A stretch of DNA of 42,235 nucleotides, from positions 1-42,235 of the forward strand of contig CABYPE010000007.1 of assembly GCA_902520685.1 (NCBI GenBank), read 5' to 3'. Positions within the stretch are counted from its first letter, which is position 1, and the number at the start of each line of letters is the position of its first letter. Below, one piece after another: positions 30,542 to 38,918 of the stretch. This DNA comes from an uncultured Pelagibacteraceae bacterium. GTDB taxonomy: Bacteria > Pseudomonadota > Alphaproteobacteria > Pelagibacterales > Pelagibacteraceae. Under the pieces are notes generated by a model, which was given only the letters and a program-made list of their open reading frames with translations, was not told the origin of the DNA and made no database searches. Both the position numbers and the translations under genes were made by a program.

Positions 30542-33229
30542 TTAACCAGTATTTTTCATGGCGGCAGAAATACCAGCTATTGAAGTTAAAAGAGCATCGT
30601 TTAAAAATATTTTATTTTTAATGTTCTTATTGCTCTTTAATTTGCTTATCACTATCGGTTGAATAATATTTAGAACCTCTGAGTAAATATTTCTAACAAT
30701 TATTGAAGTTCTAAATTGCTTTCTTGAATTCATAATTTCCTTAGGTGTTATCTTTTTATTCAAATTTTTAATTACTTCAAATTGAAATCTTAATTTTTTA
30801 CCTACTCTTTTTAAGGTATCATCAGCTAAATACTCCTCATAAATTTTTGAAATTTCTGGATCAGCTTTTGAAATAACCATATCTAACATATCAAGCATTG
30901 AATTAAAAAAAGGCCAATTTCTCTCCATATCATACAAAGTATTTCTAAATTGCTTTATATACGAGTATCTTAATGCCTCAGCGCTACCAAGCCAAGCTGG
31001 TAACATCAGCCTAATTTGTGTCCAGGCGAAAACCCAAGGTATGGCTCTCAGACTTTTTATGTTGTCAATATTTTTTCTTTTAGAAGGCCTTGAACCAATT
31101 GAAAGTTTTCCTAAAGCTCTATGTGGAGTTACAGTTTTGAAATATTTTATAAAATCAGAACTTTGATTGATATTTTTTCTATAAGAACTTTTCGATATAT
31201 CAGACATATTTTCTATCAATGATCTCCAGTCTTTTTTTGGATTAGGAGGTGGCTTCAAAGAGGCCTCTGTTACAGCGCCGATATAACTACATAAATTATA
31301 TTTTGCTAATGGTTCATAACCATATTTTTGCTGAATTACTTCTCCTTGATCTGTAATTCTTATTTTTCCATTAACTGAATTTGGGGGTTGGGATCTCAAT
31401 GTCGCTTGTATGGGACCTCCTCCTCGTCCCGCTGACCCACCTCTACCATGAAAAAAAGTAATATTAATATTAAATTTTTTACTTAATTTTACTATTTCTT
31501 CTTGTGCTTTATATTGATGCCAACTAGCACAAATTTTACCAGCATCTTTACTAGAGTCAGAATATCCAATCATAACTTCTTGAGTATTATTAATCAATTT
31601 TCGATACCATGATTGAGAGAATAAATTTTCCATGATTTCTTTGGCATTGATCAAATCATCTAAAGTTTCAAATAAGGGAACAACTCTTAACTTATTCTTA
31701 ATTTGTGCTTCTTTTTGTAAAAAAGAAACTGATAAAATATCAGATGCTGAAGTTGTCATTGAAATAACATAAGCACCCAAACATTCTGCTGGCTCATTAG
31801 CTAAAATTTTAAATGTTGACCAAACTTCTTTGTTTTCTTTATTCTTAAATTTAAATTTATTTATTTGATTTTTTTTAGAAAGTATTAACGTTTTTAAAAA
31901 TTGAATTTTTTCTTTTTCACTCATTTGTAGATAATTTTTTCTATATCTTTTTTTTACAAATTCAGAAATTAATTGACTATGTCGAGAAGATTCTTGTCTA
32001 ATATCAAGTCTTGCCAAATTGATACCAAAACATTTTGCTCTTCTCATCAAATCTAGCAATTCACCACTTGCTATATTTTCATTTTGGTTTTGCTCCAAAG
32101 ACTCTCTTACTATTCTTAAAGGTTTTAATATTTCTTCTCTTGAACTTAATAATTTATTTCTATCTAAGGATTTTTTATTAACTAAATGTTGCTCAATAGA
32201 TCTATGAGTTATTCTCATTTTGTCTCTAAGAGGTCTTAAAAAAACTCTGTATGGTTCATACGATTTACCTACCTTCTTTTGAATTTTCTTAGAACATTTT
32301 TCCATTGAATAAGATCTTATAATTTTTGTTAACTCCTTTTCATATAATTTAGCAGCTTCCCATCTAGATAGTAAAATTACTTCCCTTGTAACTTTTGCTG
32401 TAACATTTGGATTTCCATCTCGATCTCCACCCATCCATGAACCAAATTGAATTGGATTAAAATTTTTTGGCAAACCTTTATTTATATTTTGAATGAAAAT
32501 TGAATTTAATCTTCGGTAAACTTTTGGAATTGTATCCCAAAGACTATCTTCTATAATTGCAAGTCCCCATCTTGCTTCATCATATGGAGATGGTTTAGAT
32601 CTTTTTAGATCATCAGTATTCCAAATTATTGTTAGTTCATCAAAAAGTTTTTTGTCTAAAGTTTTTAATTTAGATGGGAATGCTTTTAAAAGTTCTCTTT
32701 GTTCTAAAATTTCAATTATTTTATGATACTTAAGAATTAAGGTTCTTCTTTTAACTTCAGTTGGATGTGCAGTTAAAACAATACCTACATCTAAATTTTT
32801 AGCTGTATCATATATTTTTTTTTCTGAAAGATTTTTACTATTGAATAAATCTTCAAATATTTCTTCAATAAATAAATTGTTATTAGCAATTTTCTTTTTA
32901 CTATTTTCATACTCATTTAAACTTCTAGAGGTATCAATAAGTTCTGCTAAATTAATAAAATTCATAAAATGAGCAAATGCTCTAGTTAATTTAAATGTAT
33001 TTTTTGGACTTAGATTTTTAATTGCTTTTATTACTTTTTTATTTGTTTGATGAGTTTTTAAATTTTTTTTATTAGCTTTTGAAAGTTTTCTCACTTTTTC
33101 AACCAATTCAAAAAAAAATTGACCTTCTTGTTCTTTGATAACTTTGCCTAATATATTTCCTATATATCTAACATCATCTCTGAGAAGTTTTGTAGGTATT
33201 CTCTCGTAATATAAATCTCTTTTTTGCAT
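30542..33229 (-). CDS. ppc: Phosphoenolpyruvate carboxylase
   Basis: Anaplerotic enzyme of 895 residues that fixes bicarbonate onto PEP to give oxaloacetate. The catalytic histidine block VLTAHPTEVKRRT is near residue 151, GSWMGGDRDGNPNVT near 268, the glycine-rich active-site loop FHGRGGSAGRGGGP near 600 and a second conserved block IPWVFAWTQIRLMLPAWLG near 735. The gene overlaps the upstream FAH-family gene by one base and touches ccdA downstream. It feeds the TCA cycle in an organism whose carbon supply includes two-carbon units. Confidence 0.97.
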   Translation of the reverse strand: MQKRDLYYERIPTKLLRDDVRYIGNILGKVIKEQEGQFFFELVEKVRKLSKANKKNLKTHQTNKKVIKAIKNLSPKNTFKLTRAFAHFMNFINLAELIDTSRSLNEYENSKKKIANNNLFIEEIFEDLFNSKNLSEKKIYDTAKNLDVGIVLTAHPTEVKRRTLILKYHKIIEILEQRELLKAFPSKLKTLDKKLFDELTIIWNTDDLKRSKPSPYDEARWGLAIIEDSLWDTIPKVYRRLNSIFIQNINKGLPKNFNPIQFGSWMGGDRDGNPNVTAKVTREVILLSRWEAAKLYEKELTKIIRSYSMEKCSKKIQKKVGKSYEPYRVFLRPLRDKMRITHRSIEQHLVNKKSLDRNKLLSSREEILKPLRIVRESLEQNQNENIASGELLDLMRRAKCFGINLARLDIRQESSRHSQLISEFVKKRYRKNYLQMSEKEKIQFLKTLILSKKNQINKFKFKNKENKEVWSTFKILANEPAECLGAYVISMTTSASDILSVSFLQKEAQIKNKLRVVPLFETLDDLINAKEIMENLFSQSWYRKLINNTQEVMIGYSDSSKDAGKICASWHQYKAQEEIVKLSKKFNINITFFHGRGGSAGRGGGPIQATLRSQPPNSVNGKIRITDQGEVIQQKYGYEPLAKYNLCSYIGAVTEASLKPPPNPKKDWRSLIENMSDISKSSYRKNINQSSDFIKYFKTVTPHRALGKLSIGSRPSKRKNIDNIKSLRAIPWVFAWTQIRLMLPAWLGSAEALRYSYIKQFRNTLYDMERNWPFFNSMLDMLDMVISKADPEISKIYEEYLADDTLKRVGKKLRFQFEVIKNLNKKITPKEIMNSRKQFRTSIIVRNIYSEVLNIIQPIVISKLKSNKNIKNKIFLNDALLTSIAGISAAMKNTG

Positions 33230-34077
33230 TATTCATTATAAGCAACAACTTGATGTTTTTGTTTACCCAGTTTATCGACTCCTAAGACAACTTCTTCTCC
33301 ACCCTTTAAAAAATACGGAGGCTTCATATTTTCTCCAACCCCAGGAGGTGTTCCTGTGCAACAAATATCACCTGGATGTAAACTCATGCAAGAGCTCATA
33401 TAAGATACTAAAGTTTTTATATCAAATATCATTTTTTCTGTATTTCCTGTTTGCATTCTTTTTCCATTAACATCCAAAAACATATTTAATTTTTGAAAAT
33501 CTGGGAGTTCATCTTTAGTAACAATGTAAGGACCAATTGGACCAAAAGTATCAAATCCTTTTCCTTTATCCCAAGTTAATCCCTTATTTTTTTGATAATT
33601 TCTCTCACTAACATCATTTACCAAGAAAAATCCCAATACATGATCTAAAGCTTCTTCAACATTCACGTTTACTGCCTTTTTTCCAATTACAAATCCTAGT
33701 TCTACTTCCCAATCAGTATGCGTAGATCCTTTTGGTACGATAATAGGATCATTAGGTCCTGTAATGCAGCTAGTAAATTTTGAAAATATAATTGGTTCTT
33801 TTGGAATTGGTAAGTTTTGTTCCTCTGCGTGATCTTTAAAATTTAAACCAATTCCAATAAATTTTGATGGTGTAGATACACAAGCACCAATTCTAAGGTT
33901 TGAGTCTAATTCTGGAAGTTTAGATACATCTATATTTTTTATCTTTTCTAAAGTTTCAAAATTTAAAGTATCAGGATTTAGATCTTTTATAACTGATGAT
34001 AAATCTCTATATTTATTTTGATCGTCTATTAATGTGGGTTTCTCTGATCCTGTTTCACCTATTCTCAATAATTTCAT
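33229..34077 (-). CDS. Fumarylacetoacetate hydrolase family protein
   Basis: Protein of 282 residues with the FAH catalytic fold. The Mg-binding triad is visible in EVELGFVIG (near residue 126) and VNDVSERNYQ (near 152), and further marks are GIGLNFKDHAEEQ (near 75), KGFDTFGPIGPY (near 173) and CTGTPPGVGENMKPP (near 240). FAH members cleave or hydrate acyl-pyruvates and 2-keto-enoic acids, and include ureidoglycolate lyase and 2-hydroxyhepta-2,4-diene-1,7-dioate isomerases. Translation is coupled to ppc (one-base overlap), and the start follows directly on the aldehyde dehydrogenase stop. Substrate unknown. Confidence 0.9.
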   Translation of the reverse strand: MKLLRIGETGSEKPTLIDDQNKYRDLSSVIKDLNPDTLNFETLEKIKNIDVSKLPELDSNLRIGACVSTPSKFIGIGLNFKDHAEEQNLPIPKEPIIFSKFTSCITGPNDPIIVPKGSTHTDWEVELGFVIGKKAVNVNVEEALDHVLGFFLVNDVSERNYQKNKGLTWDKGKGFDTFGPIGPYIVTKDELPDFQKLNMFLDVNGKRMQTGNTEKMIFDIKTLVSYMSSCMSLHPGDICCTGTPPGVGENMKPPYFLKGGEEVVLGVDKLGKQKHQVVAYNE

Positions 34078-35520
34078 TTATCCCTTTATACCAAGATGTG
34101 TGTATTTTACATTTAAATAATCTTTAATAGCATGTGCACCACCTTCTCTGCCATATCCACTCTGCTTTATGCCACCAAAAGGTGCTTCGGCAATTGCTAC
34201 AACTCCAGTGTTTACAGCAACAGACCCTGTTTCTAATTGTTCAGATGCTAAATGAGCTTTTTCCATAGAATTTGTGCAAACATAACTACATAACCCAAGT
34301 TCATGATTGTTAGCTCTCTCAATAACTTCATCAAAAGATTTAAATGAAAGCATTGGCACTAATGGTCCAAAAGGCTCTTGTTTCATTATAGTAAAATCAT
34401 CTTTAACATTATCAAATATTGTTGGTTCATAAAAAAATCCTTTATTAAAACCAGCTGGTCTTTTTCCACCCAATAAAACTTTTGCTCCTTCTTGCTTTGT
34501 TGTTTCAACTAATTCTTCAATCTCTTTTAACCTTTTCTCAGTTGTAAGTGGGCCTAACTGTGTATCTGTATCCATCCCATTGCCAATTTTTAATTTCTTT
34601 GTTTTTTCAACAAATAAATTTACAAACTCATCCTTTTTACTATCATGAATATAAAACCTATTAGGTGAAATACATACTTGTCCATTATTTCTAAATTTTG
34701 CAGCAATTGCAATATCTGCTGCTTTTTTTATATCTGCATCATCAAAAACTATAAACGGTGAGTGCCCAGAAAGCTCCATTGTAACTCTTTGAACTTTATC
34801 TGCAGCTTGTTTTAGAATTAGTTTTCCAACTCTCGAAGATCCTGTAATTGAAACTTTTTTAATTATATCTGAAGCAATTAATTGTTGTGCAATACTTGGT
34901 GGATCACCTGATAAAAGATTAACTACACCTGGTGGAACTTCACATTCTCTACAAATATCAACCATCTCCATCACAACACCTGGAGTAATTACATCAGGCT
35001 TAATAATAACTGAGCATCCTGCGGCTAATGCAGTTGAGATTTTTCTAGCTGATAAAACGGCTGGAAAATTCCAAGGAGTTAATGCAGCCACTACTCCTAC
35101 CGGTTGGTAATAGACATGTACTCTAGTATCTTCAAATCTGCTTTCTACAGTTTGACCATAAATTCTTTTTGTTTCTTCTGAATTCCATTCAAAGATATCT
35201 GCTGCTCCACCTATTTCTCCTTTAGCTTCTGACAAAGGTTTTCCAACTTCAAGTGTCATCCATTTAGCTAACACATCTTGTTTTTCCCTCATTTTGTCAG
35301 CAATCCTTCTTATGATGTATGCTCTTTGCCAAGGTGGAGTTTTTTTCCATACCTGTAATCCTTTTGCTGCAGATTTGAGTGCTTTATTAACATCTTCAGA
35401 AGTTGCTTTCGAAGCATATCCAATTATCTCTTCAGTAGCCGGATTAATGACTTCATAAGTTCCTTTATCTGAGGATTGCTGCCATTTACCATCTATAAAT
35501 TGACCAAATTTTTCGTACAT
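34078..35520 (-). CDS. NAD(P)-dependent aldehyde dehydrogenase, succinate-semialdehyde dehydrogenase-like
   Basis: Aldehyde dehydrogenase of 480 residues, standard length. LTPWNFPAVLSARKISTALAAG (Rossmann entry, near residue 147), FNP-type SITGSSRVG near 223, ELSGHSPFIVFDDAD near 248 (general-base Glu at the ELSG motif) and NNGQVCISPNRFY near 280 (catalytic Cys) are all present. The style matches GabD/alpha-ketoglutarate-semialdehyde dehydrogenases. It is the first gene of a six-gene minus-strand run, before the FAH-family gene, so a semialdehyde made by sugar-acid or amino-acid breakdown is a fair guess. Confidence 0.9.
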   Translation of the reverse strand: MYEKFGQFIDGKWQQSSDKGTYEVINPATEEIIGYASKATSEDVNKALKSAAKGLQVWKKTPPWQRAYIIRRIADKMREKQDVLAKWMTLEVGKPLSEAKGEIGGAADIFEWNSEETKRIYGQTVESRFEDTRVHVYYQPVGVVAALTPWNFPAVLSARKISTALAAGCSVIIKPDVITPGVVMEMVDICRECEVPPGVVNLLSGDPPSIAQQLIASDIIKKVSITGSSRVGKLILKQAADKVQRVTMELSGHSPFIVFDDADIKKAADIAIAAKFRNNGQVCISPNRFYIHDSKKDEFVNLFVEKTKKLKIGNGMDTDTQLGPLTTEKRLKEIEELVETTKQEGAKVLLGGKRPAGFNKGFFYEPTIFDNVKDDFTIMKQEPFGPLVPMLSFKSFDEVIERANNHELGLCSYVCTNSMEKAHLASEQLETGSVAVNTGVVAIAEAPFGGIKQSGYGREGGAHAIKDYLNVKYTHLGIKG

Positions 35521-35597
35521 TTTTGCAATCTAACATTACATTTGATTGTGTCTACTATGTAATTATTTCACATTAGAATATCTAAAATGGATGTTAT

Positions 35598-35620
35598 TAT
35601 AATTAAATAAAAAAAGGAGG
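35598..35620 (+). promoter_or_regulatory. Possible -10 element and strong Shine-Dalgarno for the GYD gene
   Basis: TATAAT at 35598-35603 and the strong Shine-Dalgarno AAGGAGG at 35614-35620 precede the start codon at 35625. They lie in the roughly 100-base divergent region between the aldehyde dehydrogenase and the GYD gene. The -35 is poor (TTAGAA, 19-base spacing). Confidence 0.35.
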
Positions 35621-35624
35621 ATTA

Positions 35625-35951
35625 ATGACTAAATACATCGTAATGGGTAATTACACTGCAAAAGCTTTTCAAGGTTTTATTAAAGATCCAAAACAAGATA
35701 GGTCTGCTGCAGTTAAAGCACTTACTGAGTCTGCTGGAGGGAAACTAGAGTCATTTGCTATAACAAGAGGTCAGTATGACTTTTGTGCAGTAACATCTGG
35801 TGATATGCCTTTTGAAAACTTCGCAGGTGTTAAATTGGCTGTAGAAGCAAGTGGGACAGTGGAAAATATGATTATACTTGAAGAAATGGATATGGGTAAA
35901 GCTGCTGAACAAGCTGCAAAATCAATGTCAGGTTATAAACCTGCTGGCTAA
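35625..35951 (+). CDS. GYD-domain protein
   Basis: Protein of 108 residues of the GYD (ferredoxin-like, dimeric alpha/beta-barrel) family. The start YIVMGNYTAKAFQGFIKDPKQ, the central TRGQYDFCAVTSGDM (the G-x-YD element that names the family) and a C-terminal helix rich in Ala and Met are typical. Its role is unknown in any organism. A very strong Shine-Dalgarno suggests high translation. It shares a likely fold with the three small proteins at 26.1-27.0 kb. It stands alone, between divergent aldehyde dehydrogenase and a downstream hairpin. Confidence 0.85.
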   Translation: MTKYIVMGNYTAKAFQGFIKDPKQDRSAAVKALTESAGGKLESFAITRGQYDFCAVTSGDMPFENFAGVKLAVEASGTVENMIILEEMDMGKAAEQAAKSMSGYKPAG

Positions 35952-35960
35952 AATAAAATT

Positions 35961-35983
35961 GCTTCCAGTAACGGACTGGAAGC
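35961..35983 (+). terminator. Hairpin after the GYD gene, weak T tract
   Basis: GCTTCCAGT (35961-35969) pairs perfectly with ACTGGAAGC (35975-35983) around a five-base loop. It starts nine bases after the GYD stop. Only TAAAAT follows, so it is an imperfect intrinsic terminator or an mRNA-stabilising 3' stem. Confidence 0.5.
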
Positions 35984-36015
35984 TAAAATCATATATTTTA
36001 TAAAAATTCTTTTTA

Positions 36016-37044
36016 ATGAAAAAAATTAATTGGGGCATAATTGGTTTAGGTAATATTGCAAATAAATTTGCTGAAGGTTTTTTTTTTTTAGATAATGCAA
36101 TAGTTAAAGGCATTGCTAGTACTAGCAATGATAAACTTTTTTCATTTAAGAAAAAATTTGATATTGAAGAAAAATATTGTTTTACAAATTATCAAAAACT
36201 AATTACATGTCCTGATATTGACATAATTTATATCGCACTTCCAAACTCTCTACATGCAAAGTACATAAACGACTGTATCAAGGCTGAAAAGAATTTTTTA
36301 GTAGAAAAACCTGCATTTATGAAATTAGAAGATTTTAATACTTTCAAAAAATTATCTTCTAATTCAAAATCTTATTTCACCGAAGGTTTTATGTATAGAT
36401 ATTTACCTTATTTTCAAAAGTTAAAAAATATTATAGAAAACAAAACTCTAGGAAATGTATCTGATATATTTTCAAATTTTAATATTAAAGTCTTTAAGGA
36501 AAGAAAAATTTTAGGAATAAAATTTAAAAAACCTAATTATTCTAATAGATTATTCAATAAATCTCTTGGTGGTGGATCAATTTTAGATCTTGGTTGTTAT
36601 CCTTTGTCACTTAGTACATTTATAAATTCTATTTCCTATAATGTGAATATTAAAGATATAAATTTAAAAAAAAATAATTCTCAATTTTGTGATAGTGGAG
36701 TAGATGTACATTCATCAATATCACTAGATTTTGACAAAAAATTTACTTCTCACATTACGTGTTCTTTTCAAGAAAAAAATAATCAAAATACAAAAATTAA
36801 TTTTACTAATGGCCATATACTTATTGAAGATACATGGGCACCAGGTAAAAATATGCAAATGATAATATTTGATAAAGATAAGAAAAAAAAAATAGAATTT
36901 AAAAATGACAATATTTATTCTTATCAAATCAAAAGTATTTCAAATCAATTAATCGAAAATAAAATTGATCCTATCTTTCCCTCTATGAATTTAAATGAAA
37001 TTGAAATGAATACATTTTTATTAAGTAAATGGATTGATAGTTAG
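36016..37044 (+). CDS. Gfo/Idh/MocA-family oxidoreductase
   Basis: NAD(P)-dependent sugar or cyclitol oxidoreductase of 342 residues. The Rossmann start WGIIGLGNIANKFAEG is at residues 6-21, IDIIYIALPNSLHAKYI near 68 is the family dinucleotide motif, and KNFLVEKPAFMKLEDF near 94 (EKP motif) holds the catalytic Lys. GGGSILDLGCYPLSLSTFI near 190 is the second conserved block. Substrates range from inositols to UDP-sugars and cannot be read here. It lies just upstream of msrP (five-base spacing in the same direction). Confidence 0.9.
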   Translation: MKKINWGIIGLGNIANKFAEGFFFLDNAIVKGIASTSNDKLFSFKKKFDIEEKYCFTNYQKLITCPDIDIIYIALPNSLHAKYINDCIKAEKNFLVEKPAFMKLEDFNTFKKLSSNSKSYFTEGFMYRYLPYFQKLKNIIENKTLGNVSDIFSNFNIKVFKERKILGIKFKKPNYSNRLFNKSLGGGSILDLGCYPLSLSTFINSISYNVNIKDINLKKNNSQFCDSGVDVHSSISLDFDKKFTSHITCSFQEKNNQNTKINFTNGHILIEDTWAPGKNMQMIIFDKDKKKKIEFKNDNIYSYQIKSISNQLIENKIDPIFPSMNLNEIEMNTFLLSKWIDS

Positions 37045-37048
37045 ATAT

Positions 37049-37942
37049 ATGAAAAAATTTAAATATTCTGAAATAACTTCTGAAAAAATTTATAATAATA
37101 GAAGAAAATTTATTAAAACTTTAAGTGTTGGTTTTGGCTCAATATGTTTTTCTAATTATAGTAATGCTAATATAGATCTATCAAAAATAACCTCTTTTAA
37201 AGATATAACGACATATAATAATTATTATGAATTTGGGACTGGAAAAAGTGATCCATATATAAAGTCACAAAATTTTAAAACAAAGCCTTGGAGTATAAGG
37301 ATCGAAGGAGAAGTTGAAAAACCTTTAGAAATATCTGTAGAAGAAATTTTATCTTTATTTTCGTCGGAAGAGAGAATTCTTAAATTAAGATGTGTAGAAG
37401 GTTGGTCAATGATTATCCCCTGGAATGGTTTTTCATTGAGTCAGATTATCTCTAAAGTTTCACTAACAAGTAAAGCAAAATTTGTTGAGTTTGAAAGTAT
37501 TTATGATCCCAATCAAATGAGTGGCCAAAGATACCCAGTTTTAAATTGGCCATACAAAGAAGGATTAAGAATTGATGAAGCAATGCACCCTTTAACTACA
37601 GTCGTAACAGGGTTATATAATAAAAAACTTCCAAATCAAAACGGAGCTCCTCTAAGAATTTTTATGCCTTGGAAATATGGTTTTAAAAGTGCGAAAGCAA
37701 TTGTAAAAATAAAATTCGTAGAAAAAATACCAACATCTTCGTGGATGTGGGCCTCGCCTAGAGAGTATGGATTTTATTCGAATGTAAATCCAAATGTTAA
37801 TCATCCTAGATGGTCACAAGCTACCGAAAGAGCAATTGGAAATGATATATTTGCTCCAAGAATAAAAACTGAGATGTTTAATGGTTATGGTGATCAGGTA
37901 GCACATTTATATTCTGGAATGGATTTAAAAAAATATTATTAA
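37049..37942 (+). CDS. msrP: Protein-methionine-sulfoxide reductase, molybdopterin catalytic subunit MsrP
   Basis: Periplasmic molybdoenzyme of 297 residues that repairs oxidised methionine in exported proteins. The twin-arginine signal RRKFIKTLSVGFG lies near residues 18-30. The mature protein holds the conserved molybdenum Cys in LKLRCVEGWSMIIPWNGF (near residue 115) and PLRIFMPWKYGFKSAKAIV near 205, and ends in VNHPRWSQATER. I chose the ATG at 37049, not an upstream TTG at 37034, because it gives the shorter standard leader. The gene overlaps msrQ by one base (TAATG). The Tat system and molybdopterin synthesis (moaB is nearby) are required. Confidence 0.94.
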   Translation: MKKFKYSEITSEKIYNNRRKFIKTLSVGFGSICFSNYSNANIDLSKITSFKDITTYNNYYEFGTGKSDPYIKSQNFKTKPWSIRIEGEVEKPLEISVEEILSLFSSEERILKLRCVEGWSMIIPWNGFSLSQIISKVSLTSKAKFVEFESIYDPNQMSGQRYPVLNWPYKEGLRIDEAMHPLTTVVTGLYNKKLPNQNGAPLRIFMPWKYGFKSAKAIVKIKFVEKIPTSSWMWASPREYGFYSNVNPNVNHPRWSQATERAIGNDIFAPRIKTEMFNGYGDQVAHLYSGMDLKKYY

Positions 37943-38514
37943 TGTTAAGATATTTTAAACCAAGTATTTTTATTCTAAGTCTTATTCCTTTTATATTAAT
38001 TACATATAAGATTTTTTTTAACAAACTGGGACCTGAGCCTGTTAAAGAAATTACTCATTTCACTGGAGAATGGACATTGATATTTATTTGTCTGACACTA
38101 GCAATGAGTCCACTTAAAAAATTTACCAATTCTACTTTTTGGATCAATATTAGAGGAATGTTAGGTCTTTTTGTATTCTTTTATGCAACACTTCATTTAC
38201 TAACCTATGTAGCTATAGATTATAGATTTGATTGGGAATCAATAACTAATGACATTGTTAAAAAAAAATATATCTATATTGGTTTTTCAGCATGGATATT
38301 ATTAATACCATTAGTTATCACATCTTCCAAAAAAATGATGAAATTACTTAAACACAATTGGAAAAAATTACATAGATTGGTTTATATAATTGCAATTTTT
38401 GGATCATTGCATTTTATATGGCTATCAAAAACAATATTCTTTAAACCATTAATGTATGCTTTGATAATTTTATTACTTTTGAGTTTAAGAATTAAATTTA
38501 AGAAAAGTACTTAA
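37942..38514 (+). CDS. msrQ: MsrQ heme-binding membrane subunit
   Basis: Inner-membrane b-type cytochrome of 190 residues with about six helices that passes quinol or NADH-derived electrons to MsrP. The typical ferric-reductase-like parts are present: ITHFTGEWTLIFICLTLAMSPLK (near residue 40), RGMLGLFVFFYATLHLLTY (His heme ligand, near 70) and NWKKLHRLVYIIAIFGSLHFIW (His ligands, near 135 and 150). It is translationally coupled to msrP by the TAATG overlap and converges with the DUF779 gene. Confidence 0.93.
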   Translation: MLRYFKPSIFILSLIPFILITYKIFFNKLGPEPVKEITHFTGEWTLIFICLTLAMSPLKKFTNSTFWINIRGMLGLFVFFYATLHLLTYVAIDYRFDWESITNDIVKKKYIYIGFSAWILLIPLVITSSKKMMKLLKHNWKKLHRLVYIIAIFGSLHFIWLSKTIFFKPLMYALIILLLLSLRIKFKKST

Positions 38515-38864
38515 TTTTTCTTATCTTCGTTGTCAACTACTAAGCAAATTTCAGATTTTGTTAAAAATCTCTTTCCAGTTCCATTGTCTAAAGAAAACAT
38601 TCCACCAATACCTTTTACCGCATCTATAGTCAAATCTGTGTGTTTCCATTTTTCATATTGATCTGCATTCATGTAAAAAGGAACTCCACCAATTTCACCT
38701 AACTTCACATCATTATCACCTAATGGAAACTCCCCTTCAGGAAAACACATTGGCGCACTGCCATCACAACAGCCTCCAGACTGATGAAACATTAATTTTT
38801 CACCATATTTTTCTTGAAGTTCAGATAATAGGTTTAACGCTGAATTAGTTGCAGATACTTTCAT
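38511..38864 (-). CDS. DUF779 protein, aldehyde-dehydrogenase partner
   Basis: Protein of 117 residues from the ATG at 38864 (123 from an in-frame ATG at 38882, which lies inside a hairpin). MFHQSGGCCDGSAPMCFPEGEF (about residues 25-46, with a CC and a third Cys) and DLTIDAVKGIGGMFSLD (near 80) are the DUF779 signatures. This family is found next to acetaldehyde/alcohol-pathway aldehyde dehydrogenases, as here (the ALDH gene is immediately upstream on the same strand). The Cys cluster could bind a metal. Biochemical role unknown. Confidence 0.85.
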   Translation of the reverse strand: MKVSATNSALNLLSELQEKYGEKLMFHQSGGCCDGSAPMCFPEGEFPLGDNDVKLGEIGGVPFYMNADQYEKWKHTDLTIDAVKGIGGMFSLDNGTGKRFLTKSEICLVVDNEDKKN

Positions 38865-38875
38865 TTTTAAACTAC

Positions 38876-38900
38876 GGCCCATGATTTAGAATCATGGGCC
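38876..38900 (-). promoter_or_regulatory. Perfect 11-bp hairpin between ALDH and DUF779 genes
   Basis: GGCCCATGATT (38876-38886) and AATCATGGGCC (38890-38900) pair perfectly around a three-base TAG loop. It lies after the aldehyde dehydrogenase stop and overlaps the alternative DUF779 start ATG (38880-38882). Stems like this can be terminators, RNase-processing signals or start-masking structures. There is no T tract in either direction. Confidence 0.6.
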
Positions 38901-38918
38901 AGTATATATTATTATTTA

